64,000 bases of DNA from Lentzea terrae (GCF_003265345.1 NZ_QFWW01000007.1:359-64358); one strand, 5' to 3'. Positions 18,993 to 29,608 are shown, counted from the stretch's first letter. Notes: generated from the letters alone by a model not told the origin. Numbers and translations are program-made.

Positions 18993-19454
18993 GTGAGTGA
19001 GACTGCCGTGACCGCCACAACGACCTTCCGCGAGCGCCTGTACGTGACGTGGTGGATCTGGCCGCTGCCGCTGCTGGCGGCCGCGCTGCTGGCCGCCGAG
19101 GTGCACATGGGCTTCCCCGGAGTCCGGTCCTGGCTGCCGTACGTGATCCTGCTGCCGCTGACGGTCGTGCTGATCGTGCGGATGGGGTCGACGAAGGTCG
19201 AGGTGTCCGGCGGCGAGCTGCGCGCCGGCGACGCCCACATCCCGCTGGACCTGCTCGGTGACGCCGAGATCATCGCGCCGGAAGACCGGCGCAAGGCGAT
19301 GGGCCCGCACCTCGACCCGGCGGCCTACGTCGTGCACCGCGGCTGGGTCAAGCCGCTCGTGCGGGTGCGCGTGAACGACCCGGACGACCCGACGCCGTAC
19401 TGGATGATCAGCACGCGCCGCCCGGACGAGCTCGTCGCCGCGATCAAGTCCTGA
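18993..19454 (+). CDS. DUF3093 membrane protein
   Basis: A 153-residue protein with two adjacent membrane segments (about residues 20-60) followed by a soluble domain with GRDAHIPL-like turn (here [14 protein letters not shown]), [16 protein letters not shown] and a C-terminal [12 protein letters not shown]. It is the family neighbour of dut in actinobacteria (Rv2698). Function is unknown. The GTG start leaves 24 bases to the divergent dut start, so the two promoters overlap. Confidence 0.87.
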   Translation: MSETAVTATTTFRERLYVTWWIWPLPLLAAALLAAEVHMGFPGVRSWLPYVILLPLTVVLIVRMGSTKVEVSGGELRAGDAHIPLDLLGDAEIIAPEDRRKAMGPHLDPAAYVVHRGWVKPLVRVRVNDPDDPTPYWMISTRRPDELVAAIKS

Positions 19455-19462
19455 AAGACACA

Positions 19463-19495
19463 ACTGGGCGCCACCCGTGCGGGTGAGCGCCCAGT
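19463..19495. terminator. Bidirectional terminator, DUF3093 / DUF4193
   Basis: ACTGGGCGCCACCC (19463-19476) pairs with GGGTGAGCGCCCAGT (19481-19495) with one bulged base around a GTGC loop, between two convergent genes. Confidence 0.8.
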
Positions 19496-19523
19496 CTTGC
19501 TCGGCGGAGTCAGGCCCTAGAAA

Positions 19524-19823
19524 TCATGCACAGTCGCGGCAGATGTACACGCCGTTGTTGTCCTCGGCGAGCCTGCTGCGGTGGTGCACCAGGAAGCACT
19601 TCGAGCACGTGAACTCGTCGGCCTGCTTGGGCAGGACCTTGAACGTGAGCTCCTCGCCGGACAGATCGGCGCCGGGCAGCTCGAAGTTCTCCGCGCTCGC
19701 GTCCTCGTCGACGTCCACGACGCCGGACTGCGTCTCGTTCCGCCGGGCCTTCAACTCCTCGAGGGAGTCCTCAGCGAGTTCGTCCGCCTCGCTGCGACGC
19801 GGCGCGTCGTAGTCGGTCGCCAT
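19524..19823 (-). CDS. DUF4193 zinc-ribbon protein
   Basis: A 99-residue protein conserved across actinobacteria (Rv2699c). It starts MATDYDAPRR, has an acidic middle including VVDVDE and ELPGADLSGEEL, and ends in a probable zinc ribbon with CSKC and CRDC pairs. Its role is unknown, though related small ribbons contact RNA polymerase. I start at the ATG preceded by AGGGG; a GTG three codons earlier is too close to that site. Confidence 0.9.
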   Translation of the reverse strand: MATDYDAPRRSEADELAEDSLEELKARRNETQSGVVDVDEDASAENFELPGADLSGEELTFKVLPKQADEFTCSKCFLVHHRSRLAEDNNGVYICRDCA

Positions 19824-20247
19824 CTTTTTCACCCCTGCGGTCTACGGAGACTGTTCGTGTCGCTGGTTAACGCTCCAGCGCCCTCTTTTGTGCCCCACGT
19901 CAAGGTGACGTAGGTCTCTCACACACGGTGGTTAGCCAACCCCCTTGGCGTGCCCGCCAGGCTTGATCCACATGTGTGCGGAGCGCGCAGAGGGTAGCTC
20001 ACTGCCCGAATGACTCGACATCGGGTTACCCCTTACCGACCGGACGGGTGACACAACCTTTCTACGCTGGACCTATACCCTGTGCGGGAGCACGTTCGCC
20101 CCGGCGTGCAACCTGGCGCGGGGCCGGTACCGTCCTGACTGTGAGCAATCAGGCCGGTGCGGTGGGTCACGCCGGTCGAGGCGCGCGTCAGCCGGGCAGG
20201 GCCTAGGCTGATCAGCAGGGGACGTAACACGGGGAGGGGCTTCGGAC
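19824..20247. promoter_or_regulatory. Long divergent promoter region, DUF4193 / cei
   Basis: About 420 bases between divergent genes with no coding sequence I can support. A perfect inverted repeat ACGTCA-AGG-TGACGT at 19897-19911 lies about 75 bases upstream of DUF4193 and is a candidate operator. A TATACC-like -10 element lies near 20083, but the cei start is about 165 bases further on, so a long 5' leader is possible. Confidence 0.45.
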
Positions 20248-20964
20248 GTGGGACCCGCATCGGGAAGCTTGACGCCCTACAAGCGGCGTCGGCCCGTGCC
20301 CGCGCTCGTCCTGTTCGCGGTGCTGTTGGTCAGTTCCGTGTTCGTGTGGGTGAAGGTGCTCGGCAACGCGAGCGACGTGGACGCGGCCATCAAGTGCAAC
20401 GCGCCAGGTCACGTGACGACGTCCGCCAGTCCGGAGGCCACCGGGGCCACGCCGACGGCGCCGCCTCCGCCGCTGGGCACCGTCCTGGAGCACGACGCGC
20501 TCGACCGCACCGACCCGGTGCCCGTCGGCGACGTCAACTTCAAGGTCATCAACGCCTCGACCCAGCGCAACCACGCCAAGACCGTGGCGACCCAGCTGAC
20601 CGAACTGGGCCTGAAGCAGGCGGCCGACCCCGGTAACGACCCGATCTACCCGGCGGGCGACATGACCTGCCGCGGTCAGATCCGCTTCGGCGCGCCCGGC
20701 TCGTCGGCCGCTCGCACGCTGTCGTTGCTGGAGCCGTGCCTGGAGCTCGTGCGCGACGACCGGCAGGACGCCACCGTCGACATCGCGGTCGGCAAGAAGT
20801 TCGACGAGGTCAAGCCGAACAGCGACGCCCGCAAGGTGATCGACCAGCTCAAGGAGTGGGCCGAGCAGCAGCCGGAGCAGCAGGGCGGCCAGGTCGCGGC
20901 AGCTGCGAAGCCGACGCTGAACCAGGACCACCTGGCTGCAGCACGCGACGTGACCTGCGGCTGA
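20248..20964 (+). CDS. cei: Envelope integrity protein Cei, LytR C-terminal domain
   Basis: A 238-residue membrane-anchored protein: basic N-terminus (YKRRRP), one membrane segment (about 18-38), a Pro/Thr linker, then an extracytoplasmic LytR_C domain with VINASTQRNHAKTVATQL and four cysteines likely forming disulfides. The mycobacterial orthologue (Rv2700, Cei) supports cell-envelope integrity. The tail is Gln-rich (EQQPEQQGGQ). The position between DUF4193 and suhB matches mycobacteria. The start is GTG. Confidence 0.87.
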   Translation: MGPASGSLTPYKRRRPVPALVLFAVLLVSSVFVWVKVLGNASDVDAAIKCNAPGHVTTSASPEATGATPTAPPPPLGTVLEHDALDRTDPVPVGDVNFKVINASTQRNHAKTVATQLTELGLKQAADPGNDPIYPAGDMTCRGQIRFGAPGSSAARTLSLLEPCLELVRDDRQDATVDIAVGKKFDEVKPNSDARKVIDQLKEWAEQQPEQQGGQVAAAAKPTLNQDHLAAARDVTCG

Positions 20965-20987
20965 CCCGCACTCGCTACCCTGCACGC

Positions 20988-21518
20988 ATGGGGGTCGATC
21001 TTCTTCCGGACGAGCGCGTCCTCTGGCAGGGCAGACCTGTGCACCGTTCGGTGTTCCTGCGCCAGGACCCGAAGTGGATGTGGTTCAGCCTGAAGTTCGA
21101 GGCGGCCTTCTTCGTGTTCCTGGCAGCGGTCTTCGGCCTGCTCCACCTGTGGCTGGGCCCGGTCGCCAGCTGGATCGTCAAGTACGCCGTGGTGATGCCC
21201 GTCGTGTCCGCGGCTCTGCACATCACCGAGCCGTTCGTGTGGCGCTTCCTGACGCTGCGCCGGACGACCTACTACGTCACGAACCAACGCGTCGTATCAG
21301 TGCCCGGCCGGCGACCACGCGCAACAAAGCTCACCGACATCGACACACTGGCGTTCGCCGAGGAACCGGACGGCTCCGGTTACGTCCGACTCGACCAGCG
21401 GTACATGCCGGACGGGTTCGGGAACGGGACCGTCGCCGAGCTGATCCACGTTCCCGACGTGCGCGAGGTCGTCGACCTGCTCGCGACGCTCACCGGGCAG
21501 ACCGCGACCGCGCGCTGA
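20988..21518 (+). CDS. Membrane protein with bacterial PH-like domain
   Basis: A 176-residue protein with an opening LLPDERVLWQGRPV, two membrane helices (about 35-75) and a C-terminal bacterial PH-type beta domain (TTYYVTNQRVVSVPGRR, TKLTDIDTLAF). Proteins of this layout are common in actinobacteria but functionally unassigned. It follows cei by 23 bases on the same strand and ends one base from the convergent suhB. Confidence 0.75.
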   Translation: MGVDLLPDERVLWQGRPVHRSVFLRQDPKWMWFSLKFEAAFFVFLAAVFGLLHLWLGPVASWIVKYAVVMPVVSAALHITEPFVWRFLTLRRTTYYVTNQRVVSVPGRRPRATKLTDIDTLAFAEEPDGSGYVRLDQRYMPDGFGNGTVAELIHVPDVREVVDLLATLTGQTATAR

Positions 21519-21519
21519 C

Positions 21520-22314
21520 TCAGACCTTGCCGAAGCCCGACTCGGCCAACGCGCTGTAGAGGGCGTCCGCGATGCCCGGCGTGGCGGCGAACGTCGCGTC
21601 CTCCCCCAGCTCCGGCGACGACCCCGGCAACCGCACCACGGCACCGGCCTCGGCAGCGATCAACCCACCGGCGGCCCAGTCCCAGCGACCCAACGCGTGC
21701 TCGGCGTAGGCGTCGAGCCGCCCGGCGGCCACCGAGCAGAGGTCCAGCGACGCCGCACCGGCCCGGCGCAGGTCACGCACCCGCGTCGACATGGCGGCCC
21801 ACGTGTCGGCCTGCCGCTGACGACGTTCCGGCCGGTACGCGAACCCGTAGCCCAGCAGCGACAGCGACAGATCCGTGGTCGCCGAAACGTGCACCGGCAC
21901 GCCGTCCAGAAAAGCCCCGTACCCGCGCGCAGCGGTCCAAACCCGTCCGGTCGCCGGCTCCACCACGGCGCCCGCGACGGACTCGCCGTCGAGCTGCGCT
22001 GCGATCGACACCGAGTACCAGGGGATTCCGTAGAGGTAGTTGACGGTGCCGTCGATCGGGTCGACGACCCACGTCAACCCCTCGACCACCGTCCCGCCTT
22101 CCTCCTCGCCGAGCACGGGCTCGCCGGGGCGCAACTCGGACAGACGCGTCCGGACGAGTTGTTCTGAGGCGCGGTCGGCGGCCGTCACGACGTCGGTGGA
22201 GGTGCTCTTGGTGTCGAACGACACGACGGCGGACGCACGCATGCGCTGAACAAGAGCGCCCGCTTCCCGTCCGATGGCTGTGGCGATGTCGACGAGTGGC
22301 CGGGGATCGAACAC
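21520..22314 (-). CDS. suhB: Inositol monophosphatase family protein
   Basis: A 264-residue Mg2+-dependent phosphatase. The metal-binding signatures are intact: GEEEGG (about 69-74), VVDPIDGTVNY (about 83-93) and the C-terminal WDWAAGGLIAAEAGA (about 206-220). In actinobacteria these enzymes dephosphorylate inositol 1-phosphate on the way to phosphatidylinositol and mycothiol. Orthologue by position of Rv2701c. The start is GTG and the gene is divergent from ppgK. Confidence 0.93.
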   Translation of the reverse strand: MFDPRPLVDIATAIGREAGALVQRMRASAVVSFDTKSTSTDVVTAADRASEQLVRTRLSELRPGEPVLGEEEGGTVVEGLTWVVDPIDGTVNYLYGIPWYSVSIAAQLDGESVAGAVVEPATGRVWTAARGYGAFLDGVPVHVSATTDLSLSLLGYGFAYRPERRQRQADTWAAMSTRVRDLRRAGAASLDLCSVAAGRLDAYAEHALGRWDWAAGGLIAAEAGAVVRLPGSSPELGEDATFAATPGIADALYSALAESGFGKV

Positions 22315-22429
22315 GACCAGTTCCCTCCTGCGTCACTAGCACGGGACTATCGGACTTCGTCAGGCTAATGTCTGCGCACCACGGTTACTGAATCGAAGCA
22401 AGCAGGATCGAGTAGGAAGGACCACGGGG

Positions 22430-23191
22430 ATGGGCATCACCCGCGGGTTCGGTGTGGACATCGGCGGCTCCGGCGTCAAGGGCGGTCTGGTCGACCTCGA
22501 AGCAGGAGCACTGGACGGCGAACGCATGCGGATCCCCACGCCCCAGCCGTCGACCCCCGACGCGGTGGCCGAGGTCGTCGCCGAGATCGTCGAGAAGTTC
22601 CAGTGGGACGGACCGGTCGGCGTCACGCTCCCCTGCGTGGTCAAGCACGGTGTGGCGCTGAGCGCCGCGAACGTGGACAAGGGCTGGATCAACTGCGACG
22701 CGCAGCAGCTCTTCGCGGAGCGCCTCAAGCGCAAGCCCGAGGACATCGTCGTGATGAACGACGCGGACGCGGCCGGCATCGCGGAGATGTCGTTCGGCGC
22801 GGGCGTCGGCAAGGACGGGACCGTGGTGCTGCTGACGTTCGGCACGGGCATCGGCAGCGCGGTGTTCCTCGACGGCAAACTGGTCCCGAACACCGAGTTC
22901 GGGCACCTGCAGGTCGACGGGCACGACGCGGAGTCCCGCGCGGCCGCCTCCGTGAAGGAGGAGAAGGGCCTGTCCTGGGAGGAGTGGACGCCTCGGGTCA
23001 CGCGGTACATCAACGTGCTCGAGGACCTCATCTGGCCCGACCTGGTGATCGCCGGCGGCGGTGTGAGCAAGAAGGCGCACAAGTGGTTGCCATTGCTCAA
23101 CGTTCGCACCGAAGTAGTTGCCGCCGCACTGAAGAACGACGCGGGCATCGTGGGTGCCGCCTGGGCCGCCGCGCACGGCGTGCGGCCTTAG
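22430..23191 (+). CDS. ppgK: Polyphosphate glucokinase
   Basis: A 253-residue ROK-type kinase that phosphorylates glucose using polyphosphate or ATP. It shows the phosphate-1 motif DIGGSGVKGG (about 10-19), catalytic Asp in VMNDADAAG and FGTGIGSAVF in the second lobe. The polyphosphate-binding charged stretch VKEEKGLSWEEW is present. It lies between suhB and sigA as in mycobacteria (Rv2702). The ATG start is well placed about 115 bases from the divergent suhB. Confidence 0.95.
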   Translation: MGITRGFGVDIGGSGVKGGLVDLEAGALDGERMRIPTPQPSTPDAVAEVVAEIVEKFQWDGPVGVTLPCVVKHGVALSAANVDKGWINCDAQQLFAERLKRKPEDIVVMNDADAAGIAEMSFGAGVGKDGTVVLLTFGTGIGSAVFLDGKLVPNTEFGHLQVDGHDAESRAAASVKEEKGLSWEEWTPRVTRYINVLEDLIWPDLVIAGGGVSKKAHKWLPLLNVRTEVVAAALKNDAGIVGAAWAAAHGVRP

Positions 23192-23409
23192 CAGCCATTC
23201 GACACCGAAACGTGTCCGACCAGATCTAGCTGCGAGAACGCAGGTGAGAGCGCCCCGAACGACCTCGGGGCGCAACACCGAGTCACCGACGTCGTTACAA
23301 TGGAACGCACACCCGCCAAGCAAGATCGGCGGGGAGATCCCCTGAACTCTGGCGACCGAGGTTTCGCGCCCTCTGGTTTGCCTTGAACGACCGTCGCGAA
23401 AGGGCGTAC
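23192..23409 (+). promoter_or_regulatory. sigA upstream region
   Basis: About 220 bases between ppgK and sigA. A TACAAT hexamer at 23296-23301 could be a -10 element; no good -35 hexamer is placed 16-18 bases upstream. AAAGGG at about 23399-23404 is the ribosome-binding site of sigA. Confidence 0.4.
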
Positions 23410-24738
<1,329 letters not shown>

Positions 24739-24759
24739 GTCTTACTGAGGCATACGCAG

Positions 24760-24790
24760 AGATCCCCGCACCGGTTCGGTGCGGGGATCT
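24760..24790 (+). terminator. Rho-independent terminator of sigA
   Basis: A perfect 13-base stem, AGATCCCCGCACC against GGTGCGGGGATCT, with a five-base loop and a following TCTTTTT tract: a canonical intrinsic terminator just after the sigA stop. Confidence 0.95.
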
Positions 24791-24962
24791 TCTTTTTCCG
24801 GGAGTTTTCTCACGCCGTGACCAGGCGTGATCAGACGCATGCAAAAGATGAGTACCCATGTACTCATGTGCCTCCTATGCATCCGCGACAGCATCAGTGT
24901 GTGGCTGTGCCGGAGGGGTGCACAGGGACAGTTCCGGAGATCGGAACGAGGGGGCAGGAAAC

Positions 24963-25505
24963 ATGGGCAGGTCAGTACTCGAAGGGGCTTTCTCGCTGCT
25001 GGACAAGCTGATGGACGAGGGTGAGCTGGGGCTCACGCAACTCGCCGACCGCTGCGAGATGCCGAAGACGACGGTGCACCGCCTCCTGGACCAGATGGAG
25101 GTGCTCGGTGCGGTCGAGAACGTGCGCGGCCGCTACCGCATCGGCGCGCAGATGTTCCGGCTCGGGCAGTCGTGGGAGCCTGCCCCCGGCATCCTGCGGG
25201 TGGCACGGCAGCCGCTGCGCGCGTTGTCCGCGACGATCAGGACGTCGACGATCCTCGCGGTGCCCCGGCGCGACCGGGTGCTCGTCGCCGCGGCGAGCAT
25301 CGTGCGCGCGGAGGACGTGGCACGGCTGCGTCCGGGTGCCACGGTTCCGGCGGGCATGGAGTTCGTCAGCGCTCCGGTGCGCACGCCGTCCAGCAGTGTG
25401 ATCGGCACCGTCTCGGCGGTACTCGACAACGGCCGCAGCGCCACGGCTCTGCGGGAGGCCGTGGGGCACGCCGCACGGGCGATCAGCGCAGCCCTCGCGA
25501 GCTGA
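24963..25505 (+). CDS. Short IclR-like transcriptional regulator
   Basis: A 180-residue protein with an IclR-type winged helix at the N-terminus (LTQLADRCEMPKTTVHRLLDQMEVLGAV) and a wing ending RGRYRIGAQMFRLG. The C-terminal half (RTSTILAVPRRDRVLVAAASIV ... GTVSAVL) resembles a shortened GAF-like effector domain; normal IclR proteins are about 250 residues, so this is a reduced member. The ATG follows a GCAGGAAA ribosome-binding site. Its targets and ligand are unknown. Confidence 0.7.
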   Translation: MGRSVLEGAFSLLDKLMDEGELGLTQLADRCEMPKTTVHRLLDQMEVLGAVENVRGRYRIGAQMFRLGQSWEPAPGILRVARQPLRALSATIRTSTILAVPRRDRVLVAAASIVRAEDVARLRPGATVPAGMEFVSAPVRTPSSSVIGTVSAVLDNGRSATALREAVGHAARAISAALAS

Positions 25506-25909
25506 GCGGAACCAGCCGGCCGGGAGTTTGATCACGGTTGAGAGTCCGAATCGTGGGACGTTCGTGACCTGTTCGCTGCGGGCGGACAAAGGCAACCGAT
25601 ATCACACTCCCGGTCGCACGCAACAGACCGAACAGCCGCAATTCGCTGCTCCACCAGCGGGTTTCCGGTTGCACTCCGTGCCTGTCAAGACGGTGAACCG
25701 GTGGCAAACGCAAGTGTGAACCTGCTGCAGACGGGTAAATCGCATAGTGACGCGAGTCGCCACGCACACGGGAACACTGACTATCGCCAGAACGTCTGTC
25801 AGAGTGGAGCCAGCGAGCACCGCGCACCAGCCAGGGGCGCCGTGGTCGCAGCTTGGTAAGAGGGCACCGGAACACTTCGTTGCGGTGCTGGGACGGAGGG
25901 AGATCCATC
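25506..25909. promoter_or_regulatory. Non-coding region upstream of the DUF7455 gene
   Basis: About 400 bases without a supportable gene. It contains GTGAACCGG at 25693 and TGTGAACCTGCTGCAG at 25715-25730, a pair that recurs in front of the uronate importer (see findings). A GGAGGG at 25895-25900 is the ribosome-binding site of the next gene. Confidence 0.4.
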
Positions 25910-26089
25910 ATGACTGCAGCACTCACCCGCCCCGAGTTGACCGCTGCCGACCGCTGCGACCGCTGCGGGGCTGCTGCCCAGGTTCGCGCTGTTCTCCCGT
26001 CCGGGGGCGAGCTGCTGTTCTGCGGGCACCACTCCCGCGCACACAGCGAGAAACTGCGCGAGCTCGCTGCTGAGATTCAGCAGGGCTGA
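25910..26089 (+). CDS. DUF7455-type small zinc-ribbon protein
   Basis: A 59-residue protein with a predicted zinc site: CDRC (residues 16-19) followed by CGHH (about 38-41). Short proteins of this type (DRCDRCGAAAQVRA ... GELLFCGHHSRAH) are found near sigA or sigB in many actinobacteria and are often strongly expressed, but their function is unknown. It has a clear ribosome-binding site and its own terminator, so it is a monocistronic unit. Confidence 0.85.
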   Translation: MTAALTRPELTAADRCDRCGAAAQVRAVLPSGGELLFCGHHSRAHSEKLRELAAEIQQG

Positions 26090-26111
26090 CTTCCACCCCA
26101 CCTAGCCGCTC

Positions 26112-26142
26112 GGGGCGGAGATCCTTCTGGGATCTCCGCCCC
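26112..26142. terminator. Bidirectional terminator, DUF7455 gene / ROK gene
   Basis: A perfect 13-base stem, GGGGCGGAGATCC against GGATCTCCGCCCC, with a five-base loop, lying between convergent genes. Confidence 0.9.
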
Positions 26143-26149
26143 CTTCGCT

Positions 26150-27307
26150 TTACAGGGCGTCCAGGACAGGTTCGAACGCGAGCTCGGCAGCGCCGATCAG
26201 CTTCGCGTCCCTGCCCAGCGTCGACGTCAGGATCTGCGTGCCGCCGACCGCGCGCGACACGAGACTGCGTTGCTGCACAACAGAACTCACCGCGTCCACG
26301 ACCGTCGCCGGCAGCGCGGTGTAGAGATCGCCCAGCACGACCAGCTCGGGGCCGAGGACGTTGACGATGTTCACGAGCCCCAGCGCGAGCCAGTCCGCGA
26401 AGTCGTCGAGCACCGACGGGTCGTCCAACGCCCGCAGCGCCGCCACGACGGCACCGCGCGGAGCGTCCTCCGGCAGCCCCAGCGCCCGGCACAGCGCCGG
26501 TTCGCCGACCTCGGTCTCCCAGCACCCGTCACAGCCGCAGTAGCAACGACGGCCATCAGGACGCACGACCATGTGGCCCAGCTCGCCGACATAACCGCCA
26601 GAGCCGCGCAGCGGTTGCCCGGACAGGATCACGCCGCCGCCGACGCCGACGTCCGCGGAGATGTAGACCATGTCGGAGGACGACTGGGCGGCGCCGCGCA
26701 CGTGTTCGGCGAGCGCGCCGAGCTCCGCGTCGTTGCCGACCTGGACCGGCAGCTTCAGCACCGCCTCCAGGCGCTTGCCGAGCGCGACGCCGGACCAGTG
26801 CAGGTTCGGTGCCTCGTGCACCTGGCCGTCCGAGCGCCGCACGACACCCGGCACCGACACGCCGACCCCGACCGCGGTGACGCCGAGGTCGTCGGCCATG
26901 AGGCGCGCCGACTCGACGATGTGCGTGATGACCTCTCCCGGATCACGCGTCCGGTGATGCAGGTTCCAGCTGTCCCGCCCGATGATCTCCCCGCCGAGGC
27001 CGACGAACGCCATCGCCACCTGCTCCACCCGCACGTCGATCGCGACGACGACCGCGGCGTGCGGCTGGGGCAGGACGAGCAACGACGGGCGGCCCGCTCC
27101 GCTGCGCAGAGCGGGCACGCGTTCAGCGACCACACCGGCTTCGGCGAGGCCGTCCACCAGAGCCTTGATCGTGCTGCGGTTGAGCCCGAGCTCAACCGCG
27201 AGCGATGCCCTGGTGGACGGTCCGTCGACGTGCAAGCGACGCAGCAGCGCCGTCCTGTTGTGCCTGCGGATCTCGTCGGGACGGGTGCCGGACGTCGGTC
27301 CTGTCAC
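26150..27307 (-). CDS. ROK-family transcriptional repressor (XylR/NagC type)
   Basis: A 385-residue repressor with an N-terminal winged helix (TRASLAVELGLNRSTIKALVDGL) and a ROK sugar-sensing domain with the zinc motif CYCGCDGCWE and the kinase-like GVSVPGVV and NDAELGAL segments. It lies four bases downstream of the sugar permease, last in the operon, so it probably autoregulates xylFGH-like import in response to the imported sugar or its phosphate. The start is GTG. Confidence 0.9.
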   Translation of the reverse strand: MTGPTSGTRPDEIRRHNRTALLRRLHVDGPSTRASLAVELGLNRSTIKALVDGLAEAGVVAERVPALRSGAGRPSLLVLPQPHAAVVVAIDVRVEQVAMAFVGLGGEIIGRDSWNLHHRTRDPGEVITHIVESARLMADDLGVTAVGVGVSVPGVVRRSDGQVHEAPNLHWSGVALGKRLEAVLKLPVQVGNDAELGALAEHVRGAAQSSSDMVYISADVGVGGGVILSGQPLRGSGGYVGELGHMVVRPDGRRCYCGCDGCWETEVGEPALCRALGLPEDAPRGAVVAALRALDDPSVLDDFADWLALGLVNIVNVLGPELVVLGDLYTALPATVVDAVSSVVQQRSLVSRAVGGTQILTSTLGRDAKLIGAAELAFEPVLDAL

Positions 27308-27311
27308 CTCG

Positions 27312-28763
27312 TCATCGAGCCGCGTTGGCCGCCCGGCGGCGGGACAACGCGTCGACGCTCGCGGCGAGCAGCAGGACGAGACCGGTCACGATGAACACGA
27401 CCGCGGCGGGCTGATTGAGCAGGCCCATGCCGTTGGAGATGATCGCCAGCACCGCACCACCGATGACGGCGTCACGCAGCCGGCCCTTGCCGCCGAACAG
27501 CGACGTGCCACCGATGACGGCCGCACCGACCGACAGCAGAAGCGTGTTGCCGCCACCTGCGTTCGGGTCGACCGAGCCGACCTTGGACGAGTACACGATC
27601 GCGCCGATCGCGGCCGCGGACGACGCGATCACGAAGACGCTCATCCGGATCCGCTCGACGTTGATACCGGCGCGGCGTGCGGCTTCCTTGTTTCCGCCGA
27701 CGGCGTAGATGTGGCGGCCGTAGCTGGTGCGGTCGAGCACGAACGTGCCGATCACCAGCAGCACCAGCACGATCGGCACCACGTACGGCACACCCTGGAT
27801 CACCACGAGGTTGCTTGGCGCACGGTTGAGCGAGAGCGCGTAGGTGATCACCGCTGCCAGCAGCGCGAGGGCACCGATCTTGGCCAGCACCAGCGAGGTG
27901 GGCTGGGCCACGAGTCCCTTGCGCAGGCGGGAGAAGTGCCGCATGAGCACGACGGCCGCGTAGCCGCCGATAGCGATGACGAACAGCGCCCACGAGCCCA
28001 CGAAGTTCAGGTTGCCGTTGGCGACGTTGAAGATCGTGTCGTCACGCAGGCCCAGCGTGCCGCCCTGACCGATGAACTGCAGCACCACGCCGCCCCAGAC
28101 GAGGAACAGCGCGAGGGTCACGACGAACGACGGGATGCCGACCCTCGCGACCAGGAAGCCGGTGATGCAACCGATGGCCGCGCCGACGCAGACCGCGAGC
28201 AGCATCTCCAGCCAGGCGTTCGCCGGGATGCCGACCGCGGCGATGACCAGCGCGATGGCCGAGAGCGCAGTGCCCGCCCAGACCTTCATCAGCGCCGAGA
28301 GCACGATCGCAAGCACCAGCAGGCTGCAGAACACGTAGAACACCGTGTCGCCCATGCCGCCGAGCAGGTTGCCGTTGTGGATCAGGTGCAGTGCCATCAC
28401 CGACGCCGTGACACCGGACGCGGTACCGGCGGACAGGTCGATCTCGCCGAGCAGCAGCACGAACACCAGGCCCATCGCGATGATCGTGATGCTGGCGCCC
28501 TGCTGGAGCAGGTTGGCGAGGTTGCCGAGGGTGAAGAACGTGTCGGACAACGAGCTGAACACGATGAGCAGCACGACGAGCCCGAGCAACGCGGGCAGCG
28601 AGCCGAGCTCGCCGCCGCGGACCCTGGCCCAGTAGTCGCGCACCGCCTCACCGGTGGACATGGAGGTCGTGTCGATGCCGAAGTCGGAGATGGCGCCCTG
28701 CTGCGGGCTCTCCTGGTCGGGCGTCTCGGTGGTGTTGGTCATGCTCGCCTCTTCGGAACTCAT
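27312..28763 (-). CDS. xylH: Sugar ABC transporter permease (XylH-like)
   Basis: A 483-residue permease of the BPD_transp_2 family with roughly 12-14 membrane helices and a soluble N-terminus of about 55 residues. The LGEIDLSAG motif and GGNKEAARRAGINVERI loop are typical of ribose/xylose-type importers (the second is the site of contact with the ATPase). The length matches XylH rather than RbsC. Its ATG overlaps the ATPase stop by one base (TGATG). The substrate assignment to xylose rests on relatedness and the ROK neighbour, not on a specific residue. Confidence 0.88.
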   Translation of the reverse strand: MSSEEASMTNTTETPDQESPQQGAISDFGIDTTSMSTGEAVRDYWARVRGGELGSLPALLGLVVLLIVFSSLSDTFFTLGNLANLLQQGASITIIAMGLVFVLLLGEIDLSAGTASGVTASVMALHLIHNGNLLGGMGDTVFYVFCSLLVLAIVLSALMKVWAGTALSAIALVIAAVGIPANAWLEMLLAVCVGAAIGCITGFLVARVGIPSFVVTLALFLVWGGVVLQFIGQGGTLGLRDDTIFNVANGNLNFVGSWALFVIAIGGYAAVVLMRHFSRLRKGLVAQPTSLVLAKIGALALLAAVITYALSLNRAPSNLVVIQGVPYVVPIVLVLLVIGTFVLDRTSYGRHIYAVGGNKEAARRAGINVERIRMSVFVIASSAAAIGAIVYSSKVGSVDPNAGGGNTLLLSVGAAVIGGTSLFGGKGRLRDAVIGGAVLAIISNGMGLLNQPAAVVFIVTGLVLLLAASVDALSRRRAANAAR

Positions 28764-29536
28764 CAGATCGTCGCCGCCTCGGGGCGGGCGATGCCCAGGT
28801 CACCGGAACGACCGGCGGTGATCAGCTCGACCACCTGGCCGTGCGTGACGTCCTTGGACCCCACGACCGCGGCCATGCGTCCGAGGTAGAGGCACGCGAT
28901 CTTGTCGGCGACCTCGAAGACGTCGTTCATGTTGTGGCTGATCAGGACGACCCCCAGGCCCTGCTCGGCGAGCCGGCGGACCAGGTCGAGCACCTGCCGC
29001 GTCTGCGCGACGCCGAGTGCCGCGGTCGGCTCGTCGAGCAGCACGACCTTGCTGTTCCACAGCACGGCCTTGGCGATCGCGACCGTCTGGCGCTGACCAC
29101 CGGACAGCGACGAGACCTGCGTGCGCACCGACTTGACCGTGCGCACCGACAACGAGGCCAGCGTCTTGCGCGCGGCCTGCTCCATGTCCGTCTCGTCGAG
29201 CAGACCGGCCTTGGTGCGCTCACGGCCGAGGAACATGTTCTGGACGATGTCGAGGTTGTCGGCCAGCGCGAGGTCCTGGTACACGACCTCGATCCCGAGC
29301 TCCGCGGCGTCGCGCGGGCCCTTGATGTGCGTTGGCTGGCCCTCGAACAGGACCTCTCCCGAGTCGGTCGGGTGAATGCCCGCGATGCACTTGACCAACG
29401 TCGACTTGCCCGCGCCGTTGTCTCCGACGAGCGCGGTGACCTCGCCCGGGTTGACGGTGAGGTCGATGTCGTGCAGGACGTGCACGGGGCCGAAGCTCTT
29501 GTTGATGCCGCGCAGCTCGAGAATCGGCTCGCTCAC
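28763..29536 (-). CDS. xylG: Sugar ABC transporter ATPase (XylG-like, single domain)
   Basis: A 257-residue ATP-binding subunit with Walker A GDNGAGKST, signature SSLSGGQRQ, Walker B VVLLDEPTAAL and H-loop ISHNM. It has only one nucleotide-binding domain, whereas enteric XylG has two fused; it therefore works as a homodimer, as in many actinobacterial sugar importers. The GTG start is fixed by GGAGGA six bases upstream. It sits between the binding protein and the permease. Confidence 0.92.
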   Translation of the reverse strand: MSEPILELRGINKSFGPVHVLHDIDLTVNPGEVTALVGDNGAGKSTLVKCIAGIHPTDSGEVLFEGQPTHIKGPRDAAELGIEVVYQDLALADNLDIVQNMFLGRERTKAGLLDETDMEQAARKTLASLSVRTVKSVRTQVSSLSGGQRQTVAIAKAVLWNSKVVLLDEPTAALGVAQTRQVLDLVRRLAEQGLGVVLISHNMNDVFEVADKIACLYLGRMAAVVGSKDVTHGQVVELITAGRSGDLGIARPEAATI

Positions 29537-29608
29537 TGGGGTTCCTCCGTGGTTACCACGCGCCGAGGCGGGGTGCGCACTCCGCACCCCGCCTTGACGC
29601 AAGCGGTC

